Shown piece by piece: positions 31,856 through 41,047 of a DNA stretch of 64,000 nt (positions are counted from its first letter, which is position 1; every line of letters starts with the position of its first letter). The position numbers and the translations under genes were made by a program. The stretch covers positions 682,001-746,000 of the forward strand of contig NZ_CP048409.1 in assembly GCF_010448835.1 (NCBI RefSeq), given 5' to 3'. This DNA comes from Draconibacterium halophilum. Its GTDB lineage: Bacteria; Bacteroidota; Bacteroidia; Bacteroidales; Prolixibacteraceae. The notes beneath the pieces were generated by a model. That model saw only the letters and a list, made by a program, of their open reading frames with translations, had not been told where the DNA came from and searched no databases.

Positions 31856-32946
31856 TGAATGGAATAACAATGAAACAGCTTTTTAACGGAATATACAGAG
31901 ACAGAAAAGTATTAATAACAGGTCATACAGGATTTAAAGGTTCATGGCTGAGCTTGTTGCTTAAAGAGCTGGGAGCCGAGGTTTTTGGTTACGCGCTTGA
32001 GCCACCAACCCATCCTAGTCTTTTCAAAGAAGCCAACCTGGATGAATTGGTAACTTCCAAAATTGCTGATATCCGGGAGTTGGCTGTTTTACAGGATTTC
32101 TTACAAAAGGTAGAGCCGGAGATCGTGATTCATATGGCAGCACAACCGTTGGTCAGAGAATCTTATAAAACACCGGTGGAAACCTATGCCGTCAATGTAA
32201 TGGGAACTGTTAATTTGCTGGAAGCATGTCGGAATGTAACAGCGGTTAAGGCAATTGTAAATGTAACCACAGATAAATGTTACGAAAATAAAGAATGGCA
32301 TTGGGGGTATCGTGAGAACGAACCAATGGGAGGCTACGATCCATATTCCAATAGTAAAGGATGTTCTGAACTTGTCACTTCTGCTTATCGAAATTCGTAT
32401 TTTAATCCAAAATCTTATGAGAACCATGGAGTTGCAATTGCTACTGCAAGAGCCGGCAATGTAATAGGTGGTGGAGATTGGGCTGACGATCGGTTGATTC
32501 CTGATTTTATACGGGCCATTTCAAATGGTGAAAAGTTGATGATCAGAAGTCCCTACGCAATAAGGCCCTGGCAACATGTGCTTGAGCCATTGGCAGGTTA
32601 TCTTAAACTTGCAGAAAAACTTTTTACAGAAGGTTCGAAATTTGCACAGGCCTGGAATTTAGGCCCAGATGATACAGATGCAAGAAATGTTGAGTGGATC
32701 ACAGCGACTATCTGTAATTTATGGGGTGAAGATGCATCCTTTGCAATTGATAAGAATCCTCAACCGCATGAAGCCAATTATCTAAAATTGGATTGCTCAA
32801 AAGCAAAGTCGGAATTGGATTGGTATCCAAAATGGAATATCTATGAAACTTTGGAAAAGATAGTAACCTGGAATAAAGATTTTATTGCGGGGAAAGATAT
32901 TCGCAAAGTAACCATCAATCAAATTAATGAATATTTTAATTCTTAA
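31849..32946 (+). CDS. rfbG: CDP-glucose 4,6-dehydratase
   Basis: Up to 365 residues. An extended SDR enzyme converting CDP-glucose to CDP-4-keto-6-deoxyglucose. The NAD motif is ITGHTGFKGSWLSLLL; the substrate region follows with HMAAQPLVRESYKTPVETYAVN, the active-site pair in YDPYSNSKGCSEL (Tyr-x3-Lys) and RAGNVIGGGDWADDRLIPD, all typical of RfbG. Three ATGs are possible (31849, 31855, 31870); alignment distance to the glycine motif favours 31870 (MKQLFNGIYRDRKV), though the longest is given here. Confidence 0.94.
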   Translation: MVMNGITMKQLFNGIYRDRKVLITGHTGFKGSWLSLLLKELGAEVFGYALEPPTHPSLFKEANLDELVTSKIADIRELAVLQDFLQKVEPEIVIHMAAQPLVRESYKTPVETYAVNVMGTVNLLEACRNVTAVKAIVNVTTDKCYENKEWHWGYRENEPMGGYDPYSNSKGCSELVTSAYRNSYFNPKSYENHGVAIATARAGNVIGGGDWADDRLIPDFIRAISNGEKLMIRSPYAIRPWQHVLEPLAGYLKLAEKLFTEGSKFAQAWNLGPDDTDARNVEWITATICNLWGEDASFAIDKNPQPHEANYLKLDCSKAKSELDWYPKWNIYETLEKIVTWNKDFIAGKDIRKVTINQINEYFNS

Positions 32947-33008
32947 TTCAATTTAGTTGGTTTAGAGAGAAGAGTTATAAATGAAAAGAGAAAAGAATAG
33001 AACCAGAC

Positions 33009-34322
33009 ATGGCAGATTTTAAACAATTACGAAAGGAAATTATAGCAAAAACGATAGAATATCACCAGGCACGCTTTGCAAAAAAGGAATTTATACCCGG
33101 GAAAACACGCGTTAATTATGCAGGAAGGGTATTTGATGAGGAAGAGATTTGTAATGCCGTGGAAGCTTCTCTCGACTTCTGGCTTACTGAAGGCAGATTC
33201 TCTGAAGAGTTTTCGGAAAAAATTGCAGAGTTTCTCGAAGTAGATCATGTGCTTCTTACCAACTCCGGTTCTTCGGCCAATCTTTTGGCTTTTTCAGCCC
33301 TGACTTCTGAAAAGTTAGGCGATAAAAGACTTAAGCCCGGAGATGAAGTAATAGCTGTTGCAGCTGGTTTTCCTGCCACTGTAACTCCGATCTTACAGTA
33401 TGGTTTGATACCTGTATTTGTGGATGTGGATATTCCTACCTATAATATCGATGTAGAAATGATGCGTAATGCAATCACACCAAAAACACGCTGTATATTT
33501 TTAGCGCATACGCTTGGTAATCCTTTTAATATAGATGCTGTGATGCAACTGGCAGAGGAACATAACCTTTGGGTAATTGAGGACAATTGTGATGCCTTTG
33601 GTAGTGAGTATAAGGGTAAAAAAACGGGCACTTATGCTCATCTTTCAACAATTTCGTTCTATCCTGCGCATCATATCACAACAGGTGAAGGAGGTGCAAT
33701 TTGTACAAACGATTCGCAGTTAGCATTATTAGTGCGTGCTTTTCGTGATTGGGGACGCGATTGCTATTGTGCCGGAGGCGAGAACAACACATGCGGAAAA
33801 CGTTTCTCTCAACAATTTGGCCAACTCCCTTTTGGCTTCGACCATAAGTATGTTTATTCGGAAATAGGCTACAATCTGAAGATGACAGATATCCAGGCAG
33901 CCATTGGAGCTGCCCAGGTTGATAAGCTTCCTGGATTTTGCGATCGCCGTAAGGAGAATTTTCAAAATTGGACTAAGATCTTCGCAAAATATCCAGACTA
34001 TTTCATTTTGCCAGAAGCTTCTGAAAACTCAGATCCTGCTTGGTTTGCTTTTATTGTTACATTAAAAGATGGTACGCCTTTTACGCGTGATGAACTCACT
34101 GGATGGTTAAATAAAAAACTTATAGAAACCCGTAATCTCTTTGCAGGAAATATGACTAAGCAACCGGGTTTTGTTGGTAAAAACTGGCGAATTGCTGACC
34201 ATCTTAACGACACCGATTATATTATGAATAACACTTTCTTTCTTGGAACCTATCCTGGCTTAACAAGTGAGATGTTTGACTATGCTGAAGAGATGCTGGA
34301 GGAGTTTATAAAACAATATTAG
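33009..34322 (+). CDS. rfbH: CDP-4-keto-6-deoxyglucose 3-dehydratase (E1, PMP and [2Fe-2S])
   Basis: 437 residues. A DegT-fold enzyme in which the PLP-lysine is replaced by His: FYPAHHITTGEGGAICTND, the hallmark of the PMP-dependent E1 dehydratase. Cysteines in DWGRDCYCAGGENNTCGKRF supply the iron-sulfur site. SNLLAFSALTSEKLGDKRLK and NPFNIDAVMQLAEEHNLWVIEDNCDAFG match the family. It removes the C3 hydroxyl with the help of an NADH-dependent E3 reductase, encoded 1 bp downstream. Confidence 0.95.
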   Translation: MADFKQLRKEIIAKTIEYHQARFAKKEFIPGKTRVNYAGRVFDEEEICNAVEASLDFWLTEGRFSEEFSEKIAEFLEVDHVLLTNSGSSANLLAFSALTSEKLGDKRLKPGDEVIAVAAGFPATVTPILQYGLIPVFVDVDIPTYNIDVEMMRNAITPKTRCIFLAHTLGNPFNIDAVMQLAEEHNLWVIEDNCDAFGSEYKGKKTGTYAHLSTISFYPAHHITTGEGGAICTNDSQLALLVRAFRDWGRDCYCAGGENNTCGKRFSQQFGQLPFGFDHKYVYSEIGYNLKMTDIQAAIGAAQVDKLPGFCDRRKENFQNWTKIFAKYPDYFILPEASENSDPAWFAFIVTLKDGTPFTRDELTGWLNKKLIETRNLFAGNMTKQPGFVGKNWRIADHLNDTDYIMNNTFFLGTYPGLTSEMFDYAEEMLEEFIKQY

Positions 34323-34323
34323 A

Positions 34324-35007
34324 ATGCTGGCAAAAAAGTATAAATCTGAAGTTGTCTCCATCGAAAATCCTTTTGAAGGCATATATACAGTTGAGTTTGC
34401 CTCTTTACGTGGGAAATACAAATTTCTTGCGGGTCAGTTTCTTCATATTGCTTTGGATGATGAATACGATGGTGCAGGACAATGGCCCGAATCGCGCTGT
34501 TTTTCAATGCAAAGCAGTCCCGGCGAAAAACATATTAAGATCACCTACGCAGTAAAAGGAGATTTTACTGGCCTTATGGAGAATGAATTAAAGGTTGGAG
34601 CTGAGGTGTGGTTAAAACTTCCTTATGGAGACCTCTTTCAGCAAAACCACAAGAAGACTAACACCGTATTTATAGCCGGAGGAACCGGAATTACTCCATT
34701 TCTCTCACTCTTTAATCATGAGTCCTTTTTGGAATACATCAATCCCAAAATTTACCTTGGTTTTCGTTCAAAAGAATTCAATATTTATGGAGAGGAGCTC
34801 AGTAATTTATGCGCATCGAATCCGGAGCTTAATATAATTTACCAAGATGAAGTTGGAATATTAAATATTGAAAAGATCTTCGAAGAGAATGGGACCGATG
34901 CTAATTATTTTATTTCAGGTCCTCCTGAGATGATCAAAGCGTTTAAGAACAATTTACTTTTATTTGGTGTTTCAGCCGAAAATGTACTAACTGATGATTG
35001 GGAATAA
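34324..35007 (+). CDS. Ferredoxin-reductase-like partner of RfbH (E3-like, no ferredoxin domain)
   Basis: 227 residues. FAD-binding domain with ESRCFSMQSSP (the R-x-Y/F-S-x-x-S motif) and NAD(P) domain with FIAGGTGITPFLSLFN, and ISGPPEMIKAF near the end. By position it should deliver electrons to RfbH. The classical E3 proteins (AscD/DdhD) also have an N-terminal plant-type [2Fe-2S] ferredoxin domain of ~90 residues, which is missing: this one begins directly with the FAD domain (KYKSEVVSIENPFEG). Electrons must then pass straight from FAD to the E1 cluster, or through a separate ferredoxin. Confidence 0.85.
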   Translation: MLAKKYKSEVVSIENPFEGIYTVEFASLRGKYKFLAGQFLHIALDDEYDGAGQWPESRCFSMQSSPGEKHIKITYAVKGDFTGLMENELKVGAEVWLKLPYGDLFQQNHKKTNTVFIAGGTGITPFLSLFNHESFLEYINPKIYLGFRSKEFNIYGEELSNLCASNPELNIIYQDEVGILNIEKIFEENGTDANYFISGPPEMIKAFKNNLLLFGVSAENVLTDDWE

Positions 35008-35008
35008 C

Positions 35009-35863
35009 ATGAATAAGCAAACGATTCTAATAACGGGGATCAATGGTTTTTTGGGGAGTCATTTGGCAAAAGCTTTACTTGAAAATTATAACATCATTGG
35101 ACTCGAGATTAATTCCCAAAATTTGTTTAGGCTAAAAGGATTGAAGATAAGGGTTTATGAAGCGAATAAAGAAGGTATAAACAAACTTTTCTACGAAAAC
35201 AAAATTAATGGTGTTATCCATACAGCCACTTTTTATGGTCGCCAGAATGAATCTATAAAAATCCTCGCAGAAGCCAATCTTTTTATTCCATTTGAAATAT
35301 TGGATAATGCGATCCAAAACAACTGCAATTTTTTCATCAATACAGATACCGTTTTGGAGCGATTTGTTAGTACTTATGCACTCACAAAACGCCATTTTCA
35401 GGAATGGTTGTATCTGCGCCGTAACGAGATAAAGGTTGTAAACCTTCAGTTGGAACATTTCTTTGGCCCGGCTTGCAGTAATACAAACTTTATAACGTCA
35501 ATGATCGAACGTCTTAAAAGAAATGAGGATGTTATCGAATTAACTCTAGGGGAACAACAACGCAATTTTGTCTATATCGATGACGTTGTTGCCGCATTCA
35601 TTAAAATAGTCGAACGATTGCCTATCGTTACAGAAAACTATAATAGCTACCAGGTAGCAACGAATGAGCTTATTTCTATTAAGGAAATGATGGAATTCTT
35701 AAAAGAAAATGCTAAAAGTTCTACAAAATTAAATTTTGGAGCAATACCTTATCGGGAAAATGAGTTAATGGTTTCGCATATTGAAAATCAGGCATTACTT
35801 GAACTGGGCTGGATTCCTCAATATTCAATTAAAGAAGGATTATTAAAAACAATACAAGAATAA
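35009..35863 (+). CDS. SDR reductase, probable CDP-paratose/abequose synthase
   Basis: 284 residues from ATG 35009 (MNKQTILITGINGFLGSHLA). An extended SDR with glycine motif TGINGFLGSHLAKAL and catalytic pair in VSTYALTKRHFQEWL (Tyr-x3-Lys). LEHFFGPACSNTNF and EQQRNFVYIDDVVAAF resemble RfbJ/RfbS. Placed between the E1/E3 pair and the paratose 2-epimerase, it should reduce C4 of CDP-3,6-dideoxy-4-keto-hexose, most likely to CDP-paratose because the next enzyme needs that product. The exact stereochemistry cannot be read from sequence. Confidence 0.8.
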   Translation: MNKQTILITGINGFLGSHLAKALLENYNIIGLEINSQNLFRLKGLKIRVYEANKEGINKLFYENKINGVIHTATFYGRQNESIKILAEANLFIPFEILDNAIQNNCNFFINTDTVLERFVSTYALTKRHFQEWLYLRRNEIKVVNLQLEHFFGPACSNTNFITSMIERLKRNEDVIELTLGEQQRNFVYIDDVVAAFIKIVERLPIVTENYNSYQVATNELISIKEMMEFLKENAKSSTKLNFGAIPYRENELMVSHIENQALLELGWIPQYSIKEGLLKTIQE

Positions 35864-35866
35864 GGA

Positions 35867-36880
35867 ATGAAATACTTGATTACCGGTGGTTGTGGTTTTA
35901 TTGGAAGTAATTTAGCCGCGGAAGTTTTAAATCGTGGAGAAGAATTAGTTGTTTTAGATAATTTGTTTCGACATGGAAGTGGACAAAATCTGGAATGGCT
36001 CAAAAAAAAAGGGAATTTTATCTACTATCCTTTTGATATTCGTAATTATAACGATGTAGAGACAGTTGTTCAAAAGGAAAAACCGGATGTAGTTTTCCAT
36101 TTGGCGGGGCAGGTAGCGATGACTACATCAATCAGTAATCCAAGACTCGATTTTGAAACCAATACTTTGGGAACTCATAACTTATTGGAAGCGATTAGAA
36201 GATATCAACCCAATGCAATGATCCTTTATTCTTCAACCAACAAAGTATACGGTGATTTTGATTACCTGACCTTTGACGAAACTGATACAAGGTATATTTG
36301 TAAAGAGTTTCCACACGGTTTTGATGAAAGCATTCAATTAAACTTCCACTCGCCTTATGGTTGTTCTAAAGGGGCTGCTGATCAATATTTGATGGACTAT
36401 GCCCGCATTTATGGATTAAAAACAGTAGTTTTTCGTCATTCAAGTATGTACGGTGGTAATCAACATGCAACTTACGATCAAGGCTGGATTGGATGGTTTT
36501 GTCAAAAGGCCCTGGAGATAAAAAACGGAACAGCTGAAGAACCTTTTACCATTTCAGGAAACGGGAAACAAGTTAGAGATGTACTACATGCTGATGATGT
36601 TGTCAATCTTTATTTTGCATCTGTAAATCAGATTGATCAGATTAAAGGACAAGCTTTCAATATTGGAGGTGGGATTGATTATAGTTTGTCGCTATTAGAG
36701 TTATTCATGTTACTTGAAGATATTCTGGGAATAAAAATGACGTACAAGCAACTTCCCCCTCGTGAAAGCGACCAATTGGTATTTGTAGCGGATAACACTA
36801 AAATAACTAACCTAATTGGATGGAAGCCAAAGGTAGAAGCAAAGGGAGGTTTAATTAAAATGTTGGAATGGTTATCATAA
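35867..36880 (+). CDS. rfbE: CDP-paratose 2-epimerase (CDP-tyvelose forming)
   Basis: 337 residues. SDR epimerase: YLITGGCGFIGSNLAAEVL, FHLAGQVAMTTSISNPRLDF, YSSTNKVYGDFDYL, then HSPYGCSKGAADQYLMDYAR (Tyr-x3-Lys) and FRHSSMYGGNQHATYDQGWIG, a signature of the tyvelose epimerase (it acts at unactivated C2 through a keto intermediate with bound NAD). It completes a pathway rfbF-G-H-(E3)-synthase-E to CDP-tyvelose, 3 bp after the previous gene. Confidence 0.9.
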   Translation: MKYLITGGCGFIGSNLAAEVLNRGEELVVLDNLFRHGSGQNLEWLKKKGNFIYYPFDIRNYNDVETVVQKEKPDVVFHLAGQVAMTTSISNPRLDFETNTLGTHNLLEAIRRYQPNAMILYSSTNKVYGDFDYLTFDETDTRYICKEFPHGFDESIQLNFHSPYGCSKGAADQYLMDYARIYGLKTVVFRHSSMYGGNQHATYDQGWIGWFCQKALEIKNGTAEEPFTISGNGKQVRDVLHADDVVNLYFASVNQIDQIKGQAFNIGGGIDYSLSLLELFMLLEDILGIKMTYKQLPPRESDQLVFVADNTKITNLIGWKPKVEAKGGLIKMLEWLS

Positions 36881-36944
36881 ATTATTTAAACTTATCACTA
36901 ATAGAAAGTGAAATTATTAATTCAAATTACTTGATTTTTATCAC

Positions 36945-37892
36945 ATGAAATTATCTATACTACTTCCCACCTATAATCGAGAACCTTTTTTGATAAAAAA
37001 TCTTGAAATGTTGACTGACTACATACGAAAAGGGCAGTTTCAGAGTGATATTGAATTGGTAATTTCAAATAATAAATCACCGGACAAAACAGAAATCAAG
37101 GTTAAAGAATTTATTAACGGGAACGGAGATATTCAGATCGAGTATTTTAATCAAGAAGAAAATATCGGGCTTGAAAAGAATGCTCTTTTTGTATTAGGAA
37201 AGGCAAAAGGTGAATTTGTTATGTACCTGGGCGATGATGATTATATCGAATATGAATATCTGAGGAATACTTTAAATTTCATTGATGAAAATCCAAATAC
37301 TTCGGTTGTTATTCCGAGCTTTGTTCCAATTGATACAAATGGGATACAGATTGGAAAGGGGAGAGATGAAGAATTACCGAATAGTTATACTAAAGCAGGA
37401 TTCAAAAATTGCTTAAAAAATTCATGGAGAGGGCATCAGTTAAGTGGATTGGTTCTAAAACGAAATGGACTTCTTGATGCATATGAAAAATATGAAGTAC
37501 AAAATATTTATCCTTTTATATTCTTTGTTGCTTATTCTTCTCTTTACGGAGACACATTTCATTTGACTGAATTTCCTGTAAAAGTAATCCAGCCAGGACA
37601 AGAAAATAAAGACTGGAATTATGGGAAGGATGGACTATTAAACGAAGTTTTTGATAATTATAAGCGGCTTCCTTTAAATGGTATTCAAAAAGCCAGACTG
37701 CAACTGTTCTTTTATAAACGACAATCATGGAGGTTGTGGAATTATGGCCGAAACGGTTTTCAATCGCTCTTAAAAGCATATGTTAATATCTGGTTTTGTG
37801 ATAATTCGATTACTTTTTTTAAGATTATTTTTCCAATTTTAGCCATATACCAGTATCTAAGCTGGAAAATAAAGAGTGCGTTCAGAGGATGA
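36945..37892 (+). CDS. Family 2 glycosyltransferase, dideoxyhexosyltransferase candidate
   Basis: 315 residues. GT-A fold: LSILLPTYNREPFLIKNL at the N-terminus, SNNKSPDKTE, and the metal-binding acidic motif YLGDDDYIEYEYL. The overall layout, with the early E-x-F-I-K and N-N-K-S-x-D, resembles RfbV abequosyltransferases. Next to the CDP-tyvelose genes this makes it the best candidate for transferring the dideoxy sugar on the cytoplasmic face. It overlaps the flippase start by 4 bp. Confidence 0.75.
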   Translation: MKLSILLPTYNREPFLIKNLEMLTDYIRKGQFQSDIELVISNNKSPDKTEIKVKEFINGNGDIQIEYFNQEENIGLEKNALFVLGKAKGEFVMYLGDDDYIEYEYLRNTLNFIDENPNTSVVIPSFVPIDTNGIQIGKGRDEELPNSYTKAGFKNCLKNSWRGHQLSGLVLKRNGLLDAYEKYEVQNIYPFIFFVAYSSLYGDTFHLTEFPVKVIQPGQENKDWNYGKDGLLNEVFDNYKRLPLNGIQKARLQLFFYKRQSWRLWNYGRNGFQSLLKAYVNIWFCDNSITFFKIIFPILAIYQYLSWKIKSAFRG

Positions 37893-39349
37893 CAACAATT
37901 CGAAAATCTTTGACTGCTGGTATAATATTTACAGGATTAGCCAAATACAGTGGTATAATTATTAATATTTTAATAGGTGCAATTCTTGCAAGGTTATTAA
38001 CGCCTGTCGAATTTGGGATTGTTGCCATTGTTACTGTGTTTATTACATTCTTTAACTTGCTAAGTGATTTTGGGATAGGTCCGGCAATTGTCCAAAATAA
38101 AAGCTTAGATTCAAAAGATATTGAATCAGTTTTTATGTTTTCCATTGTATTGGGAATATTATTTGCACTGGTTTTTTTCTTTTCTTCCTCTCTGATTTCT
38201 CAGTTTTATAACGAACCCGAACTGAAACAAATTTCAAAGATATTAGCTTTGTCTGTTTTGTTCTTTTCTATACAGATTGTGCCAAAGGCTCTGGCACAGA
38301 AAAATTTAAAGTTTAAAGAGCTTGGTGTTGTTACAGTTGGAGTCCAGTTGTTTAGTGGTATATTGGCCATAATTTTGGCTTTTTACGGATTCAGTTATTA
38401 TGCGCTGGTGTTTCAAAGTGTATCTGTTGGCTTTTTTACTTTAATCTCTTTTTATTGGTTAAATCCGGTAAAAGTTAAATGGAAAATCCGAAAAGCTTCG
38501 TTAAAGAAAATACTAGGATTTTCAACCTATCAATTTATGTTTAATTTTGTCAATTATTTTTCACGCAATGCCGATAATTTGTTAATTGGTAAATTCTTTA
38601 GTCCTGTATTGTTAGGGTTTTACGATAAGTCCTATCGTTTAATGATGATGCCGGTAGCGAATTTAACCAATGTAATAACTCCAGTTTTGCTTCCGGTACT
38701 TGCAAACCACCAGGATAATAAACAGTTGGTATATAACACCTATTTAAAGGTTATAAAGTTATTGGCATTAATAGGATTTCCTTTATCCGTTTTTCTATAT
38801 TATAGCGCAGGAGAGATAATTACAATTATATACGGAGAACAGTGGTTGGCAAGTATTCCGGTTTTCAAGATATTGGCTTTAACTGTAGGCATTCAAATGG
38901 TTTTGTCGAGTTCCGGCTCCGTATTGCAAGCGGTTAACAGGGCTGATTTACTTTTTGTATCAGGATTAATAAGTTCAGTAGTAATGCTAATGGGTATTTC
39001 TTATGGTATCTTTATTGGTAAAAGTCTGGAATCGGTCGGATATGGACTGATAGTTGCATTTAGTATCAACTTCTTTCAAGGATTTTATTTTTTAATTTAT
39101 CGGGCATTAAAATTATCATTGTTTAGCTTCTTCAAGGTTTTTCTTTTTCCCTTGTTTCTGGCACTGGGGATGATAGTATCTTTAGAATTATTGTCTTTTG
39201 CAGTTGTTCAGAATATTTATCTTTCTTTGTTTTTTAAAATAGTTGTAGGAGGATTTACCTTTGTACTACTGTTTATAAGCAAAAAAGAGAATCGAAGATG
39301 GATTATTGAACAATTAAAGAGAAGGATTTTATCAAAGTTTTTTAAATGA
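37889..39349 (+). CDS. Polysaccharide flippase (Wzx/PST family)
   Basis: 486 residues with ~14 predicted membrane helices, beginning TIRKSLTAGIIFTGLAKYSG. The MATE-like family block LARLLTPVEFGIVAIVTVFI and the later LARLLFPVLLGFYDKSYRLM-like stretch (here FFSPVLLGFYDKSYRLMMMP) place it in the polysaccharide transporter family. It flips undecaprenyl-linked repeat units to the periplasm. No Wzy polymerase is recognisable in the window. Confidence 0.88.
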   Translation: MTTIRKSLTAGIIFTGLAKYSGIIINILIGAILARLLTPVEFGIVAIVTVFITFFNLLSDFGIGPAIVQNKSLDSKDIESVFMFSIVLGILFALVFFFSSSLISQFYNEPELKQISKILALSVLFFSIQIVPKALAQKNLKFKELGVVTVGVQLFSGILAIILAFYGFSYYALVFQSVSVGFFTLISFYWLNPVKVKWKIRKASLKKILGFSTYQFMFNFVNYFSRNADNLLIGKFFSPVLLGFYDKSYRLMMMPVANLTNVITPVLLPVLANHQDNKQLVYNTYLKVIKLLALIGFPLSVFLYYSAGEIITIIYGEQWLASIPVFKILALTVGIQMVLSSSGSVLQAVNRADLLFVSGLISSVVMLMGISYGIFIGKSLESVGYGLIVAFSINFFQGFYFLIYRALKLSLFSFFKVFLFPLFLALGMIVSLELLSFAVVQNIYLSLFFKIVVGGFTFVLLFISKKENRRWIIEQLKRRILSKFFK

Positions 39350-39386
39350 TTGTTTGATTATTTTATTGTGCGAAATAGAATTTAAG

Positions 39387-40232
39387 ATGGTTTCAGTAAT
39401 TATTCCAACATACAATCGGGCTGAATTTATTGAATATTCAATCTGTTCTGTGCTTAATCAGACCTATTCGAATTTGGAGTTAATTGTTGTAGATGATTGT
39501 TCTACTGATAATACTGAAGAAATAGTTAATGGAATTGAGGATGATCGTCTTCGTTACATTAAGTTGGATAAAAATAGTGGAGCATGTTATGCCCGAAATT
39601 TTGGGATTAAGAACGCAAATTATGACCTGATCGCCTTTCACGACAGTGATGATTTGTGGTATGCTGATAAACTTGAAAAGCAAGTAAAGCTACTCGATCA
39701 ATTGCCTGCTGACTATGGAATGGTTTTCTGTAGTTTAAAGAGAGATTATGGAAATGCTGCGATCGTTCCACCTTTAAATTCAACAAAAACTAGTGGTGAG
39801 ATCTTTAAGAATCTTTTAAATGGAAACTTTATTAGCACACAGACGATGCTCTGTAGAAAGAGCATATTTTCAAAGATAGGGTATTTTGATAACAACCTCC
39901 CTGCATTTCAAGATTGGGATCTTGTTATAAGGATCGCAAAGAAATATAAGATTAAACATTTACGAGAGTGTCTTGTTGAAGTTCGGATTTCGGATGACAG
40001 CATATCGTTAAATCATGCAAAAAGATTAGATGCATTCCAACAGATTATTGAAAAATATAAGAACGAGATCCCTAAACAGATCTTGAAAGATTGGTTTTAT
40101 GAAGCCGGATATATTGCAATGAAGGCCAATCAAAAAGATAAAACTAAGGCACTCTTGGGAAAGGCAATTGATCTGTATTCAATTAGAGGTATTACTGCAT
40201 TAAAAAAATTAATTTTCTATCTGTTGAAATAG
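39387..40232 (+). CDS. Family 2 glycosyltransferase
   Basis: 281 residues from ATG 39387 (MVSVIIPTYNRAEFIEYS). GT-A motifs: VVDDCSTDNTEEIVNG, GACYARNFGIKNA and the D-x-D equivalent FHDSDDLWYADKLEKQ, then FQDWDLVIRIAKKYK in the acceptor side. It elongates the repeat unit, sugar unknown. Last gene of the plus-strand cluster; its stop is separated by one base from the stop of the opposing operon, so no terminator fits between them. Confidence 0.88.
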   Translation: MVSVIIPTYNRAEFIEYSICSVLNQTYSNLELIVVDDCSTDNTEEIVNGIEDDRLRYIKLDKNSGACYARNFGIKNANYDLIAFHDSDDLWYADKLEKQVKLLDQLPADYGMVFCSLKRDYGNAAIVPPLNSTKTSGEIFKNLLNGNFISTQTMLCRKSIFSKIGYFDNNLPAFQDWDLVIRIAKKYKIKHLRECLVEVRISDDSISLNHAKRLDAFQQIIEKYKNEIPKQILKDWFYEAGYIAMKANQKDKTKALLGKAIDLYSIRGITALKKLIFYLLK

Positions 40233-40233
40233 C

Positions 40234-41016
40234 TTATTTTTTCTTACAGAAATAGACCGTCTCAGAGGGTATTAATCCATATTTAAAAATTTCTTTCTTC
40301 GAATACATATCAGAACATTGATATTCATTCACCTCAAAACCTGCATTTTTTAGTCGGATGTTATAATCTTTTCCATACCACCTAACATGGTCCTTTTGTC
40401 CAAATGCTTTTTCCCGTCCCTCTTCTGTTGTAATAGAAAAATCCTCATAGGTTTCATCTCTGTTGTAATCTAAAGGAACCTGAAATATCCCGGCACCATT
40501 TTTTGCCATCACCCTTAATAGTTCTTTCATAGCAAGTTGGTCGTCCGGAATATGTTCTAAGACGTGGTTACATAGTACAAAATCAAAAGTATCCTTTTGA
40601 TAGGTAATAGTCGTAATATCTTCTTTATTAACCTTATTCCCAGCAAAATGTGTAAAGTTCTCAGGGTATAAATCACAAGGGAAGTATTCAATGGTTTTTG
40701 AAGATGAAAAAATACGGAAGAAACTTCTCTCAGGAGCGAAATGCAAAAGTTTGGTAGTTGTTTCAGTATAAAAAAATTCTAATGAGTTCTCAATAAAAAG
40801 GTATACCAATCGGTCTCTTTCTAATGAGTTACATTTTGGGCACAATGCATTTTCTCTTACAGGATTACCAAATGGTGCAAAGTGGCTAAAATGAGATTTA
40901 CATATGGGACAATAAACCTTGTTGCCTCTGTAAGCTTTTAATTGTTCATGCTTTTTGAATGCTCGATAAATATTTTTGATGAATTCTGGTGTATACCTCT
41001 TAATTATTTCATTCAT
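40234..41016 (-). CDS. SAM-dependent methyltransferase with N-terminal zinc ribbon
   Basis: 260 residues. Residues ~34-72 have YCPICKSHFSHF and ALCPKCNSLERDR, a C-x2-C...C-x2-C zinc ribbon followed by the R-D-R-L motif. Class I methyltransferase core: KLLHFAPERSFFRIF, IEYFPCDLYPENF, DFVLCNHVLEHIPDDQLAM and GIFQVPLDYNRDETYED. This domain pair is common in glycan loci, where it may methylate a sugar or cap a chain. Last gene of the minus-strand cluster. Confidence 0.85.
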   Translation of the reverse strand: MNEIIKRYTPEFIKNIYRAFKKHEQLKAYRGNKVYCPICKSHFSHFAPFGNPVRENALCPKCNSLERDRLVYLFIENSLEFFYTETTTKLLHFAPERSFFRIFSSSKTIEYFPCDLYPENFTHFAGNKVNKEDITTITYQKDTFDFVLCNHVLEHIPDDQLAMKELLRVMAKNGAGIFQVPLDYNRDETYEDFSITTEEGREKAFGQKDHVRWYGKDYNIRLKNAGFEVNEYQCSDMYSKKEIFKYGLIPSETVYFCKKK

Positions 41017-41047
41017 GCGATTGAATTAAAGTAGAAAGGTAAGAAAA

